Shown: positions 1-12,229, counted from the first letter of the stretch. The stretch: DNA of 64,000 nucleotides from Diplolepis rosae (GCA_030998225.1 JAPYXD010000698.1:9961001-10025000); one strand, 5' to 3'. Numbers and translations: made by a program. The notes: generated by a model from the sequence alone, not told the origin.

Positions 1-264
1 TTTATAAACATCTAGAATATATATCGTATTGCAAAAACAATGTTCGTAAACACCAAACTGATAGAATTTGAGTACTATTTTTAAGATTTCTGAAAATGAC
101 AGGTGACTTATCCGAACTGCAGATATGACTATTTTTATTTGCACGGCAGACTTAGACATCAGGGACTGGAGGGAACAATTCTAGAAGGTAAAGTAGAGGG
201 AAGCAAAAGGCAAAGGAGACAAAGATTAGAACATGTTAACCAATTGGGAATTTGCACATTTTTT
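1..264. other. AT-rich sequence, nothing recognised
   Basis: No coding exon, RNA gene or inverted repeat was recognised here. It ends at the TTAA preceding foldback element A1. Confidence 0.5.
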
Positions 265-268
265 TTAA

Positions 269-680
269 GGTAGTTTTCATCCACGAAAATTAGACCTCAG
301 GCAAAAATAGATAATTTTGCTTTCAAGAATAGCAATATTGTTATTGAAGAGCTATTTTGAAAGAGAAAAGATTATTTTACATGAAAAAAATTTGAAACAA
401 AGAAAAATAATTTTATTAATAAAATTTATTTTTGACCCAACTTTATCTCTTATCGCTCCTTACCAAATTTTAAAAAATTATGTGATTCTAATAAATCATG
501 AATCATTTTTTCAGAAAAAATATTTCCCACAACTTCACCGTTTCTGATTTTTAAAAATAAATTTTTTAATGGCTGAAACCATTAAAAAAACAATTTTCCA
601 AAACGAAATTTATATAAAGAAATTGCTGAATTTGATAATAATTTATTCATTTTCGAAAATTGGAAATGGTTAAGTAAGAA
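269..680 (+). mobile_element. TTAA foldback element, family A, copy A1 (one arm only)
   Basis: This copy starts with the family A end GGTAGTTTTCATCCACG directly after a TTAA (265-268). It runs through the left arm, past the small central palindrome around 570-595, and loses similarity near 680, so the second arm is mostly missing. The open frame beginning MLSRIAILLLK in this arm recurs in other A copies and in the reverse orientation of the other arm. It is a property of the repeat rather than a gene. No transposase is present, so the element is non-autonomous. Confidence 0.75.
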
Positions 681-906
681 AAGTATAAATTTTAAATTTT
701 CTGAAAACGTTCCGGAAACAGCCGAATGTTTCTGATAATACGGTGACGTCACATCGTTATGTACCATCGCTCTGATTCGCATCTTTGTATAGAAGGCCAA
801 TTGAAAATTGTGTAAAATGTCAAAAGAACGGCATATAATGGTGTTTTGTCGATGGGTGTCATAATTCGAAAACCAAGACAACCGACGAAATTTTTTTCCG
901 GTTCCA

Positions 907-1619
907 AATTAGTAATTTCGTAGCCCCATAATCCCCTAACCTCGAAATACTATTACTGCATAACCTCAAAACCTAACCTAACCTCTTTAAGTAGAAGAAT
1001 CTAGTCTATGAAAACAGAATAAATTTTTTGAGTTTTTTGTGGAACATAGTTGGATTACCTCTATAACCTCAAAATTTCCCAACACTATACCCTCAATATC
1101 CCGTTACTCCGTAACCCTATATATTATAACCTCTCAACCACGTCATCTTTTTCTGTGAAGAAGTCTGCTTCTTGCAATCATAAGAGTTTTGTGAGTAAAG
1201 TTATAAATCAAGGCCTTCTTTATTATTTTTTTAACACCTCTCAGACGTCTGATACCTCAGTATGTTTGTTTCCAATATCTTATTTGCAATATTTATAAAA
1301 TTGTATTTTTTTGTAGTATTCTCGCAATTTTTCAACAAAAGGCCATTACCAAACTTCTCCACAGAAAAGGATGATGGAGTTGAGAGGTTATAATATATAG
1401 GGTTACGGAGTAACGGGATTTTGAGGTTATGGTGTAAGGGGATTTTAGGGTTATAGCATCACTTACCTCCAACTATGTTCCACAATAAACTCAAAAATTT
1501 ATTCTGTTTTCCTAAACTAGATTTTTCTACTCAAAACGGTTAGGTTAGGTTAGGTTTTGAGGTTATGGAGCAATGATATTTCGAGGTTAGGGGATTATGG
1601 GGCTACGAAATTACTAATT
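907..1619. mobile_element. Foldback element P with telomere-like TTAGG runs
   Basis: The left arm, starting AATTAGTAATTTCGTAGCCC, is repeated inverted at the right end (finishing at 1619). The two arms pair over roughly 907-1157 and 1371-1619 with small gaps. Both arms are built of variants of a GGTTATGGGGTAA-type module, and near the right end there are about three units of GGTTA; the left arm has the matching CCTAA run. TTAGG is the common insect telomere repeat, but only three units are present, so I read this as part of the module. No open frame of note. Target duplication not resolved. Confidence 0.65.
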
Positions 1620-3737
1620 CGGAGAAAGGGGGTTGAAAGTAGCATGAAGTAGATGATTTTATTGCTTCCAGTGAATTTTTTGGTGTTTTTTGAGGTTATG
1701 TCAAAATCCTGACGTGTAGGGGTTCAACGGGTTGCGGATTCGGTTTCAGCGGAAAAATACATAGGAATATCATACTGGAATCCACGGCTCAGAAAAAAAG
1801 TTTTTTTTGTGGGCCTGTGTAATTTAACTATGTACTAAATACATTAACTTATACATGAGTGATTTTTTATTATCATCGATTAGTAGTTTCTTCTTTTATT
1901 CAAATTGACAGAGTAGAATAATGATTATAATTTGTAAATCTTACTTACAAAGTGACTTTGACACCATGGATTTCTGTTGCAGCATATTTAGAGTTAGATG
2001 TAAAACATTCCAATACCATAAACATAGAAATTTTTGGAAAATTTCCGAGTTTACTTTTACGAAGCCACTATCCACCTTAGAAGGAATTTTTTTAATGAAC
2101 AAACCAGTTTTATAATTATTTAGAACTTCATTTGCACTTAGTATGCATGTTGCCGATACGAAAACACAACGATATGACGTCACAGTTTCATGAACCAGAG
2201 ACGCTTGACCGCCAAAGCGATCCATTTCAAACGCTCATTATCTTTGAATCGATCGCAAATCAATAATTAATAAATAAAAAAAACGCCATTCTAATTACTT
2301 TTTATGTAACATAAACTTAGGATTACATATATAAAATGGCATGATTTTTTTGAATGCAAATTCCCAATCATAGATGACGTAGGCTGTAGCAGATACTGTG
2401 AAATGCAAAGACTCGCTCAGGATAGGAACGGATAAAGAGCTGCATCAAACCAGTCTCAGAACTGCTGACTATAACAACAAAATATAAGAATCTCTTATCG
2501 TGAGCAAATGATTGTTCTAACCATTTGAAAACAATAGCACGGAAGCACTATTAAATATGAAGAATAAGGATTCGAGGGAAAGGAAGATTAAAAGAGGAGA
2601 ATAAAGAGGTGAAAAAGGAAGGTGAAGCTTGGCTTCGAAATACTGTAAGACCAGTAAACGGGTAAACGACGGCTGTTCGTATTGCCTGGCTATGAATCGT
2701 CGGAGCGTGAGATCGTAAAGCCGCCCTTATCATCCGCTGCATCTTAATGTAGGGTACGTACGTATATATCTACATAAGTATGGCTACGCGGCTGCGTACG
2801 TTATACACGCGCAAGGTCCGATCGCGGAAAAGAAAGGAAGAGTAAGTAGCAAGAGAAGAGAAAATAAGAGATGAGACGAGATGAGAGAGGAAAAGGAGCA
2901 AAGGATTGTGTCCTCATATGAAGAGGCGCGCTCCATTCTGGCACAGGTGTCCGACGCGTCCAAACAACATCTTTATGCCCTTCTCTTGGCCCTAACCAGT
3001 TTGCGTTTCTCTAATATTTCTTCGACCCCGCATACATATTATGTATTATTATTAATAGCTAGTCACCTTGATCTATATTTTATTGTCTTTTACAAGTTAC
3101 TTAATAACAGACTATTGACTCTCAAACGATTCCCTTCACTATTAAAGGGTTTTCTATTCAAAATTGGCATGAGAGGAAATCCTTTAGCAGTTAAACGATT
3201 GTCGTTTCAACGCTAACCTTTTACTGTCGAAGTATTTCCTCTGATCTTGAAATGAAATCCTTTCTCGTACAAAAAATATAATTTCAACGATAAAAAAAAT
3301 AAATTGTACGATGTAACCTATCTAATATAAATATTAGAAATTAACACAAACCCAACTTTGGCAAATGCCAATTTTAAATCGATTATCATCAATACTATAG
3401 TAACGATCTGTCTTAGATTTCAGCTTAAAGAAATTTTAAGATACACTTTAAAAAAAAGTCTATTGATAGTGAAATTACGTACCTTTCATAATGCATCAAT
3501 TGAAATTAAGCAGATATCTTTTATCTATCAAAAGAATCGTTTTACTGTTAAAATGCTCATCTGTAAAATTCAAAACGAAATTTGTTTCACCGATAAACGA
3601 TTGCATTTGTGGGCTAGCAGACGAAGTGCGCCTGCGCATCAGTGAGTGTACATCGTCCAGTGCTTAACAGTGCAATATGCGCGAGTAATTTTTGTGTTGT
3701 GCGATATATTCTTTTATCACCGCGATTAATTAACGTA
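1620..3737. other. Unique sequence, no gene recognised
   Basis: Mostly AT-rich, with a more balanced segment at about 2560-2960. A 111-codon frame at 2881-3216 becomes low-complexity and AT-rich, with no domain, good splice context or homology that I can see. I do not call it a gene. Confidence 0.4.
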
Positions 3738-4055
3738 GATGAAACTTGATGAAACTTTGATCTAATGTAAAGTTTCATGAAACATTGGGGGTCTCATGAA
3801 ATATTTTAAAGTTTCAAACAGAAAGGCGGGAAAATTCAAACTATATATAGTTTAAATAAATATTTCAAGGACATTTTATGATCTAACTGTCTAACCTGAT
3901 CTGACTTCTGTGCGCCTACGTAGAATCGTAGATAGACGTTTCCCCCTCTTCTCCTAATGTTTCATGAAACAATTAAACTTTAACCATGAAATATTGAAAT
4001 ATTTCAAATGAAAGTTTCAATGTTTCAATGAAACGTTACATCGCTTACAACCCTA
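3738..4055. repeat. Self-similar block Q of TTTCATGAAA palindromes
   Basis: The block is dominated by variants of the short palindrome GTTTCATGAAAC in both phases (for example near 3770, 3795, 3957 and 4010). A unique stretch separates the two halves, and the ends are rough inverted copies of each other. It resembles the motif-echo MITEs seen elsewhere in the window, but no clean terminus or target duplication was found. Confidence 0.5.
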
Positions 4056-4223
4056 CTTCTGACAATCGAAGCATGTAAGTAAAGCGTGTTTGAATTTCAA
4101 TGAATATTATAGTTTTCATCAAAGTACAATCTTCAAATTTCTTTAAGTGGAAATCTAAGATAGGTCGTTATTATAGTATTGAAAATGATTGAATAATATT
4201 CGCATTTGTCAAAGTTGGGCATT

Positions 4224-4525
4224 TGAATATGCTGTAACATTTCTAATTTTGACTTAATCAAAAAATGTTATGGGGATAATTTGTAGAGATTTATGAGCAC
4301 TATCAAAAACCAGTATTGAAATTTTTGATTTTTTGAAAAAGTTATTTTCAAAAACACAAAAGTAGTGCTCAATCCCTCAATTTTGATTGGATGTGGCTGG
4401 TTAACGAACTTGTCCTTACTTTTTCGGCTCCGATAAAGTGTACCAAAGCTCAATTCAATCTGATAATCCTATCGAGAGTTATGCCGCACACGACCTACTA
4501 CAGACAGACAGACAGACAGACGGAC
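4224..4525. repeat. Fragment of foldback family K
   Basis: This segment matches the outer arm of element K (39320-39620), from GAATATGCTGTAACATTTC through to a run of ACAG units at about 4500-4521. It sits in the same orientation as K's right arm and is cut off just before the D1 target site. The short frame at 4268-4453 is a translation of this repeat. Confidence 0.7.
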
Positions 4526-4689
4526 ACAATCTAACTGGTCACAATCTTGTAAAAGAATGAAAAATATCATAGGGTTGAGAAAATCTATTTATTTGCATGT
4601 TTTTTATAACGGAGATAATATTCTTTAATAGAATGGTATGTTGTTGGAAAATTGGCTTTAGGGTCCATAAAATGATTAAGTCAAATTTA

Positions 4690-4729
4690 ATCAAACGTTT
4701 CGGCTCTGATCGGAGCCCTCATCAGTGAT
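4690..4729 (-). ncRNA. Hammerhead ribozyme-like core, D1 left arm
   Basis: Read on the minus strand: stem I strand AUCA, core CUGAUGAG, a GC-rich stem II hairpin (GGCUC paired with GAGCC), then GAAAC, the cleavage triplet GUU and the stem I partner UGAU. This fits the CUGANGA ... GAAA ... NUH consensus. Stem III is reduced to AC facing GU with no loop, so the motif could fold only as a dimer through the palindrome ACGU. Activity is inferred. Confidence 0.7.
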
Positions 4730-5804
4730 ATTTATTAAAATCTAGAAAATACAAAAAGGTTGCTGGCAATAATTTCACATATATTCTCTGAGTTACTGGA
4801 GTGCTTAAAATATGTCACAAAAGTAGTACTTGATATATTAAATACAAGAAGGAAAGTTTGGATATATACATTGGTGCGAAGCTGAATATGGATAGCCTGG
4901 TATAGACCATTAAGGATATCTCTTGACTAGTTTTTTTCGAAACTATTTTAATACTATTTATAAGCTATGTATAAAAATATTAACATTTTTGCATTTCTTG
5001 TACATACCGGTGACTACGATTAAAATACGCAAAACTGAATTGGTTGAGGCTATTAGGGATTTGATTGAACTATTTTCCTAAACCATTTTAAACTGTGTTG
5101 AAATATGTATATATATTTTGAACTATTTGTCTGAAAACTATTTTGAAAGCATTCTTGAACAATTTGTAGCAATGTGATTCACAAACGTGAATTGGTTGAG
5201 GCTATTAGGTATTCGTTTGGACTATTATTCCTATAATATTTTAAAATATGTTGAAATATATGTATATATATATTTTGGGACTATTTGTCTGAAAACTATT
5301 TTGAAAGCAATCTTAATCAATTTGTAACAATATTAATATTTGCTGTGAATTATATTGTTATAACTTGTTCAAAAATGCACCCAAAATAGTTTTTAGACAA
5401 ATAGTTCAAAATATATATATATTTCAACATAGTTTTATAATAGTTTTTAGGAAAAATAGTTCAAACAAATGTGAATATTGTTTATGAATTGTTTAAGAAT
5501 GGTTTCGAAATAGTTTTCTGACAAATGTTTCGAGGGTATTTATATACAATTCAACATAGTTTTTAAAAATAGTTTTGGAAAATTAGTTCAAACAAATGTT
5601 AATATTGTTACAAATTGATTAAGATTGCTTTCAGCATTGTTTTCAGACAAATAGTCCCAAAATATATATATACATATTTCAACATGTTTTTGAAATAGTT
5701 CTGAAAAATATTTCAAACAAACAAACCAATTTTGCTGTGAATTATATTGTTATAACTTGTTCCAAAATGCACCCAAAATAGTTTTCAGACAAATAGTTCA
5801 AAAT

Positions 5805-5915
5805 ATGTATATGTATGTGTATGTGTGTGCATGTATGTGTATATGCATGTGTATGTATGTATATATATGTGTATATATATGTGTATATTTGTGTGTATAT
5901 ATGTATATATATATT
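5805..5915. repeat. TGTATG/TATATG microsatellite inside D1
   Basis: An imperfect run of TATG and TGTA units makes up this stretch. The 65-codon cysteine and valine-rich frame at 5815 is a translation of the run and not a gene. Confidence 0.8.
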
Positions 5916-6696
5916 TCAACATAGTTTTATAATAGTTTTAGGAAAAATAGTTCAAACAAATGTGAATATTGCTTATGAATTGTTTAAGAATGGTTTCGAA
6001 ATAGTTTTCTGACAAATGGTTCGAAGATATTTATATACAATTCAACATAGTTTTTTAACATAGTTTTGGAAAAATATTTCAAACAAATATTAATATTGTT
6101 ACAAATTGATTAAGATTGCTTTCAAAATAGTTTTCAGACAAATAGTCCCAAAATATATATATACATATATTTCAACATATTTTAAAATATTATAGGAATA
6201 ATAGTCCAAACGAATACCTAATAGCCTCAACCAATTCACGTTTGTGAATCACATTGCTACAAATTGTTCAAGAATGCTTCCAAAATAGTTTTCAGACAAA
6301 TAGTTCAAAATATATATACATATTTCAACACAGTTTAAAATGGTTTAGGAAAATAGTTCAATCAAATCCCTAATAGCCTCAACCAATTCAGTTTTGCGTA
6401 TTTTAATCGTAGTCACCGGTATGTACAAGAAATGCAAAAATGTTAATATTTTTATACATAGCTTATAAATAGTATTAAAATAGTTTCGAAAAAAACTAGT
6501 CAAGAGATATCCTTAATGGTCTATACCAGGCTATCCATATTCAGCTTCGCACCAATGTATATATCCAAACTTTCCTTCTTGTATTTAATATATCAAGTAC
6601 TACTTTTGTGACATATTTTAAGCACTCCAGTAACTCAGAGAATATATGTGAAATTATTGCCAGCAACCTTTTTGTATTTTCTAGATTTTAATAAAT

Positions 6697-6736
6697 ATCA
6701 CTGATGAGGGCTCCGATCAGAGCCGAAACGTTTGAT
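6697..6736 (+). ncRNA. Hammerhead ribozyme-like core, D1 right arm
   Basis: This is the inverted twin of the 4690 motif on the plus strand: AUCA, CUGAUGAG, stem II GGCUC/GAGCC, GAAAC, GUU, UGAU. The two copies are identical over the core, as expected from the near-perfect arms. Same zero-loop stem III. Confidence 0.7.
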
Positions 6737-6847
6737 TAAATTTGACTTAATCATTTTATGGACCCTAAAGCCAATTTTCCAACAACATACCATTCTATTG
6801 ATATTAAGGGCCAATATAAGGTACAATACTTTTAATATTCTTTAATA

Positions 6848-7542
6848 ATGGTAATTGTTATTTGAAAAGTTATTTAAACTATTTTCGTTATTTTTTGTTA
6901 AAATAAATTTTTCTTTCGGATTTTGGAAGTCTGGACTTGCAGTGAGCTCATAATAATGACTTATGCAGGATCTAGACTGGTTATATGTTACCAGAGATGA
7001 GAGGAAAAAAGAAATGATAAAAACGAATGAAAATCGAACTGATTTTTGTTATCTTAAAGACAAGTCGGCAGAAGGTGGGTGCCGCTCGTATATTGTGAGC
7101 GTTCGTATTTCATTTTGACAATGAGATGCGTTTACACGCACCTAATGTACGATGCACGCGTGTACAAGAGACCCTTCTCTCTCGCGAGTGAGAGGAACTA
7201 AAATGCTGGTGGCTGTCGAGAAGTAACGACAGGTGGGCTAGTTCCTTGATAAATGAAGCGAGAACTCAACGCTACTTATCCGGCGATGCATCAAATCTGT
7301 CTGATGCAGTAAGCCTTCTATATTAGATAGTCTATGATCCACATCTATATAAATGACACTCGGATAGAGTCACTAGCATTAGACATTTTCTAAACTATTT
7401 CCTGTACGTCATTTCTGTGAATGATAATAACAATAAACTTGAATGATCGTTTTAAATCGTAATGATTAAAATTGTTAGGTTATATAAAAAGATAGATGGA
7501 TGGATGATATGTTAGCGATACGTTACTTTATGGAATTTTTTA
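6848..7542. other. Unique sequence, no gene recognised
   Basis: AT-rich at both sides with a more balanced segment at 7060-7260. No exon, RNA gene or terminal repeat was recognised. Confidence 0.4.
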
Positions 7543-7546
7543 TCAA

Positions 7547-8191
7547 GGTAGTTTTCATCCACGAAAATTAGACTTCAGGCAAAAATAGATAATTTTGCTT
7601 TCAAGAATAGCAATATTATTATTAAAGGACTATTTTGAAAGAGAAAAAATTATTTTATATGAGAAACATTCAAAACACAGAAAAATAATTTTATTAATAA
7701 ATTTTATTTTTTACCCAATTTTTTCTCTTATCGCTTCTTACCAAATTTTTAAAAATTATGCGATTCTAATAAATCATTAATCATTTTGTCAGACAAAAGA
7801 TTTCCCACAACTTCACCGTTTCTGATTTTTAAAAATAAATTTTTTGATGGCTGAAAACATTAAAAAAACATTTTCCAAAACGCAATTTTTATAAACAAAT
7901 TGCTGAATTTGATAATAATTTATTCATTCTCGTAAATTGGAAATGGTTAAGTTGTAGGGAATCTTTTTTTTGAAAAAATGACTTGTAATTTATTAAAATC
8001 ACATAATTTTTTAAAATTTGGTAAGAAGCGATAAGAAAAAAAGTTGGGGCAAAAATCAAATCTATTAATAAAATTATTTTTCTGTATTTCAAATTTTTTT
8101 AATGGAAATTAATCTTTTCTCTTCCAAAATTATTATTATAATTAAAATTATCTATTTTTGCCTGAGGTCTAATTTTTGTCGATCAACTACC
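7547..8191. mobile_element. TTAA foldback element, family A, copy A2 (complete)
   Basis: The simplest full-length copy (645 bp). It opens with GGTAGTTTTCATCCACG after TCAA (a changed TTAA) and closes with GATCAACTACC before TTAA (8192-8195). Nearly the whole element is one hairpin: two arms of about 300 bp meet at a small palindrome near 7850. The repeat-derived frame is visible in both arms in opposite directions. TTAA duplications are the hallmark of piggyBac-group insertion, but the GGTAGTT terminus is not the usual CCC. Confidence 0.8.
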
Positions 8192-8195
8192 TTAA

Positions 8196-9186
8196 ATAGT
8201 TAAATAGGAATAGAATAATTCAATAATCTTCACATTTTAAAATCTGTTGGTGAAAATTTTTACCCCTTGGTGATTTTATTTTCTTGAATCTGAGAGTTTC
8301 TATTTCATTCTCTCCGAGTATATTTGAATACTTTTATTGTTTATTAAAATTACTTTAGAGCACCTATTATAGTTAGAGGATAAAAGTTTAAAAGTAAATG
8401 AAAATAATCCTATCCTCGCCTCTTCTTATATTTTTTATGGATTCTGATTGCATGGAAGCGCTAATTAAAGTTTTCGAAAAGTGTGAGTAGAGCAAGCCTT
8501 ATTGGCACGGAATGGCTTTTTTCTGAATTGGTCCTAGTGGGCAATCTTGCCGAGTCTCGGTCCAAGATTAAGAGAATAAATTTCCAAGATCGATAATTGT
8601 ATTGGTACTTTCAGTAACTAATGATCTAAAAGTCGTTAGCACCAAGTCTGATCGAGGGTGTGTTACGAGCCTACTTTGTTCAGACAGCCCAGACGAATAA
8701 CCGTGCTGCGGTTGAAAATGAAACTGCAACCTATCCCCACGCATGTATCTTCTACCAATTCTAGTTTCTCAATGGTAATTCATGAGTTGACGTGTAAATA
8801 GAAAAGGCTAAATGTTAATAAGATCCGTAAATCAGCTCGAATCGATAAAAAATCTGCCTACAAAAAAGTAAAACGACACTATCCTTCTTAGGAGCTGTTA
8901 AAAATTATATGGGGACATTTTTCAGCTTTTCTGACCTACTCCTTCTCATATTTAAAAAACCTTAAATTTTTCCTGCTTCCTCCGACCCAAAAAAAATTAA
9001 GTAAGACTTTTCACGTACTTTAAATTAACACATGTACAAATCTGAATTTGATAATTTATAAAGGAGAATAATATAAAAATAAGAATGAATATTTTAAGCA
9101 CATTTTAATTTTGGATTAATAATTCAAAAAAGAGTATCAAGCGATATGTGTATAAATTTAAAAAAATTTTCTTATGGAATATCCGA
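8196..9186. other. Unique sequence, no gene recognised
   Basis: Contains a less AT-rich part (about 8500-8760) without a convincing open frame or tRNA boxes. The rest is AT-rich. Confidence 0.4.
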
Positions 9187-10850
9187 AGGGTCAAGATAGT
9201 TCCAAATAATAAAAGATATGTGAAGGTACTTCAAGATATTTAATATACTTTAGAATATTGCAAGGTACTTAAAATAATTTGAATTACTTTGAGATATTTC
9301 AAAGTACTTCAGGATATCTTAAAATAGATATTTTATAGATATTTTAATAACTTCAGGATATTTGCCATGCTATACGATATATATTGCAGGGTGCTTCAAA
9401 ATATTTCAAGGAATTTAATGATATTTTAAGATACTTCACAATGTTTCAAGGTACTTTGAGATATTTCAAAGCAATTTGAATATATTAATATACTTCAGGA
9501 TATTTTCAAATACTTCAAGGTTTTTCAGAATATTGCAAGGTACTTTAAAAACTTTTGAGTTACTTCAAGATATTTTAGGAAGTTTAAGATATTCCAAAGG
9601 ACTTCAGACTACTTCAGTGACTTCAGCATATTTCAAAGTCTTTCAGGGTATCTTAAAATGCTTTAAGGTATTTCATATTTTTCAGGACATTTCACATAAT
9701 ACAGAATATTTTGCATACTTTAAAATACTCTACATATTTCAGAATATTTCAAGGCACTTCAAATATATTAATGTACTCTAGGATATTTTCGATTACTTTA
9801 AGGGGTTTCAGAATATTATAAGGTACTTTAAAACATTTCAAGTTATTTAAAAAAGTTTTACAATACTTGAAGATATTTCAGTAACTTTAGGATATTTAAA
9901 ATGCCCCAAGATATTTTACATACTTTAATCCACTTCACATATTACAGAATCTAGCAGGATACTTCAAAATCTTTCAAGGTACTTCAAGATATTTTAGGAA
10001 CTTTCAAATATTCCAAAGTACTTTAGACTACTTCAGTGACTTCAGCATATTTCAAAGTCTTTCAGGGTATCTTAAAATGCTTTAAGGTATTTCATATTTT
10101 TCAGGACATTTCACATAATACAGAATATCTTACATACTTTAAAATACTCTACATATTTCAGAATATTTCAAGGCACTTCAAATATATTAATGTACTCTAG
10201 GATATTTTCGATTACTTTAAGGGGTTTCAGAATATTATAAGGTACTTTAAAATATTTCAAGTTATTTAAAAAAGTTTTACAATACTTGAAGATATTTCAG
10301 TAACTTTAGGATATTTAAAATGCCCCAAGATATTTTACATACTTTAATCCACTCCACATATTACAGAATTTAGCAGGATACTTCAAAATCTTTCAAGGTA
10401 CTTCAAGATATTTTAGGAACTTTCAGATATTTCAAAGGACTTTAGATTACTTCAGTGACTTTAGCATATTTTAATGACTTTCACGATATCTTTAAATACT
10501 TTAAGGTATTTCATCAATTTCAGGATATTTCACATGCTACAGAATATTTTACATACTTCAAAATACTCTACATATTTCAGAATGTTTAAAAGGACTTCAA
10601 AAAATTTCAAAGTATTTCATGAAATTTTGAAATCTTTAAAAATATTGCAGTTTTTTAGACATTTTAAGGTGCTTCAAGATATTTTAAAGTACTTCATGAT
10701 ATTATAAAATACTTGAATATATTTCAGTAACTTAGGAATATTTTAAGTTACTTTTGAATATTTCACATACTTCGAGTTACTTCATATATTTCAGAATATT
10801 TCAAGGCACTTCAGGATGTTCTACATACCTTAAGATATTTTGTCAGAAAT
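9187..10850. repeat. Tandem array H, 419-bp period with ~10-bp sub-repeats
   Basis: The landmark GACTACTTCAGTGACTTCAG occurs at 9607 and 10026 and, slightly changed, at 10445, an exact spacing of 419 bp both times. Flanking sequence continues the pattern in more degraded form. Within each unit the sequence is a chain of short modules such as GATATTTCA, GTACTTCA and GAATATTTCA. The 101-codon and 77-codon frames at 9476 and 10474 come from these modules. Confidence 0.8.
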
Positions 10851-11598
10851 CCTTAAAATCCACTTTTTTTTAAACGGACCTTTACTTCTATTTTTCGATT
10901 GCTATTAACGCTGAATCCAAAGAAAAAATCTTTAAAGTTCCATTATATCGAAGAGTGAATAATATACATGAGCAAACGAGCAATAAATAACGTGAAATAT
11001 TTGAATGGTGGGGGTGAGAAACAAGAAACCGAAGGGTCGTAAATATTCATTGTTAGTGGAGTCACTCGAAGATGACATTGATTTGCAAATTTTTTCAAGG
11101 TGTTATTGATTTTATGAGATCGATCGGAGGCATTTCTTTCATGTTCTTGAAGTTGTGAATAAAATCAAGGAGAGTGTTGGCTCGTGTGTAGAACGCTGAC
11201 CTCTTGATCCTTGAACAGCGGCGACATAACTTTTGGTCCATGGTGCGAAACTACGGCCGACCATATTGAAAAGGGACAATAAATAAGGCGAGGGATGCAT
11301 GCGTGACAGGCCTTTATATGCAGGACGTTCTTAACTTCGTGGTCTTGACTTGCAACGCTGTTACCTCTTCGATCGTACAAAGCGAATAATGTGCGTGTGC
11401 TGAGGATTCATCCTTGCCCAGCAGGAAATCCAGTGATAACTGCTGACTTTATAAACTACTTGTTACAATATTAAATATCTTTGCGGTAATTTATTTCATT
11501 TGCGTTTATTTTTTATTTCAATTGAATAAGATTTTTCATTAGAATTTAATAACAGAATTATTATGACAACAAATTACTTATTTTATTGATTATACATA
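10851..11598. other. Unique sequence, no gene recognised
   Basis: Includes a more GC-balanced section at 11040-11420. A 71-codon minus-strand frame there shows no domain or splice pattern, so it is not called. Confidence 0.4.
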
Positions 11599-11602
11599 TT
11601 AA

Positions 11603-12229
11603 AGCGGTTAGACCACTGCGAAATTTTGAAAAAATATTTTTTTTATTGGCTTAAAAAAACTATAAAAAACCAAAATTTTAAACTCGTTTTTCTAAAAAAT
11701 ATGTTTTTCAAAACGGTGTACACGATATCTCGAGATCTAATTAACGAATCGACTTGAAATTTGGTCCACCTATTCTAAGGACTAGTGTCTTTCGGTTGAC
11801 GGACGATTTTGTCAATATTATGTTTTGTTTCATAATTATTAATAATAATAACATGTAATTTGGGCTAAAAAATTGCAGTAAAAAATTCAGGAATTTTTTT
11901 TCTCATCGCCATAAATAAAAATAAAATAAAATGCTCCGTCAACCGAAAGCCAATACAATACAGATAATGAGCATATTTTTTATTTTTGTTTCAGGCGACT
12001 GGTTTTCGCGAAATCATGTACACCATCCGACTATGCGTGAAAATCATAGGGATGCGCGAAGCGGCTTAACTTAATGAGTTTTATATTTTTTTGGACATAA
12101 AAATCTTGTCATTCTCTTCAATGTGTATAGAAGATTATAAAAAAATTACTGGTGTTTCATAAATATTTAGTTAGAAATTAATTCCTGAAAATTACCCTGA
12201 AAAAATGCCCGTCACAGTGGTCTAACCCC
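11603..12229. mobile_element. TTAA element T
   Basis: Flanked by TTAA at 11599-11602 and 12230-12233. The ends are imperfect inverted repeats: AGCGGTTAGACCACTG on the left and the reverse complement of AGGGGTTAGACCACTG on the right. An internal hairpin pairs TTTCGGTTGACGGA with TCCGTCAACCGAAA around 11788-11950. No transposase frame. A non-autonomous TTAA-target element with ends unlike families A and B. Confidence 0.75.

Larger units (their letters stand above)
4631..6832. mobile_element. Penelope-like non-autonomous element D1 with long inverted arms
   Basis: A 15-bp direct repeat (TAATATTCTTTAATA) flanks the element at 4616-4630 and 6833-6847. Inside, the first ~480 bp are repeated almost perfectly inverted at the right end (about 6320-6799), followed by a short unmatched tail (6800-6832). 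The interior is a run of ~150-bp modules rich in AACTATTTT and ATATAT. Each arm carries a hammerhead-like core pointing toward its own outer end. Hammerhead motifs, target duplications of 12-15 bp and inverted terminal units are known for Penelope-like retroelements. No reverse transcriptase is present, so it would need one in trans. Assignment to the Penelope group is inference. Confidence 0.65.

Noticed and set aside
317..547. Recurrent 60-90 codon frame starting MLSRIAILLLK as a conserved gene family
   Set aside because: It occurs in both arms of family A in opposite directions, varies in length by frameshift, and always ends within the repeat. Conservation follows from recent transposition.
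907..1619. True interstitial telomere
   Set aside because: Only about three TTAGG units, embedded in a larger non-telomeric module.
2881..3216. 111-codon frame as a gene
   Set aside because: No domain, no splice signals, and composition that drifts to AT-rich low complexity.
5815..6012. Cys/Val/Tyr-rich frame as a small secreted protein
   Set aside because: Translation of a TGTA/TATG microsatellite.
9187..10850. CRISPR-like array
   Set aside because: The repeats are degenerate, contiguous and unevenly spaced, in a eukaryotic context; it is a tandem satellite.
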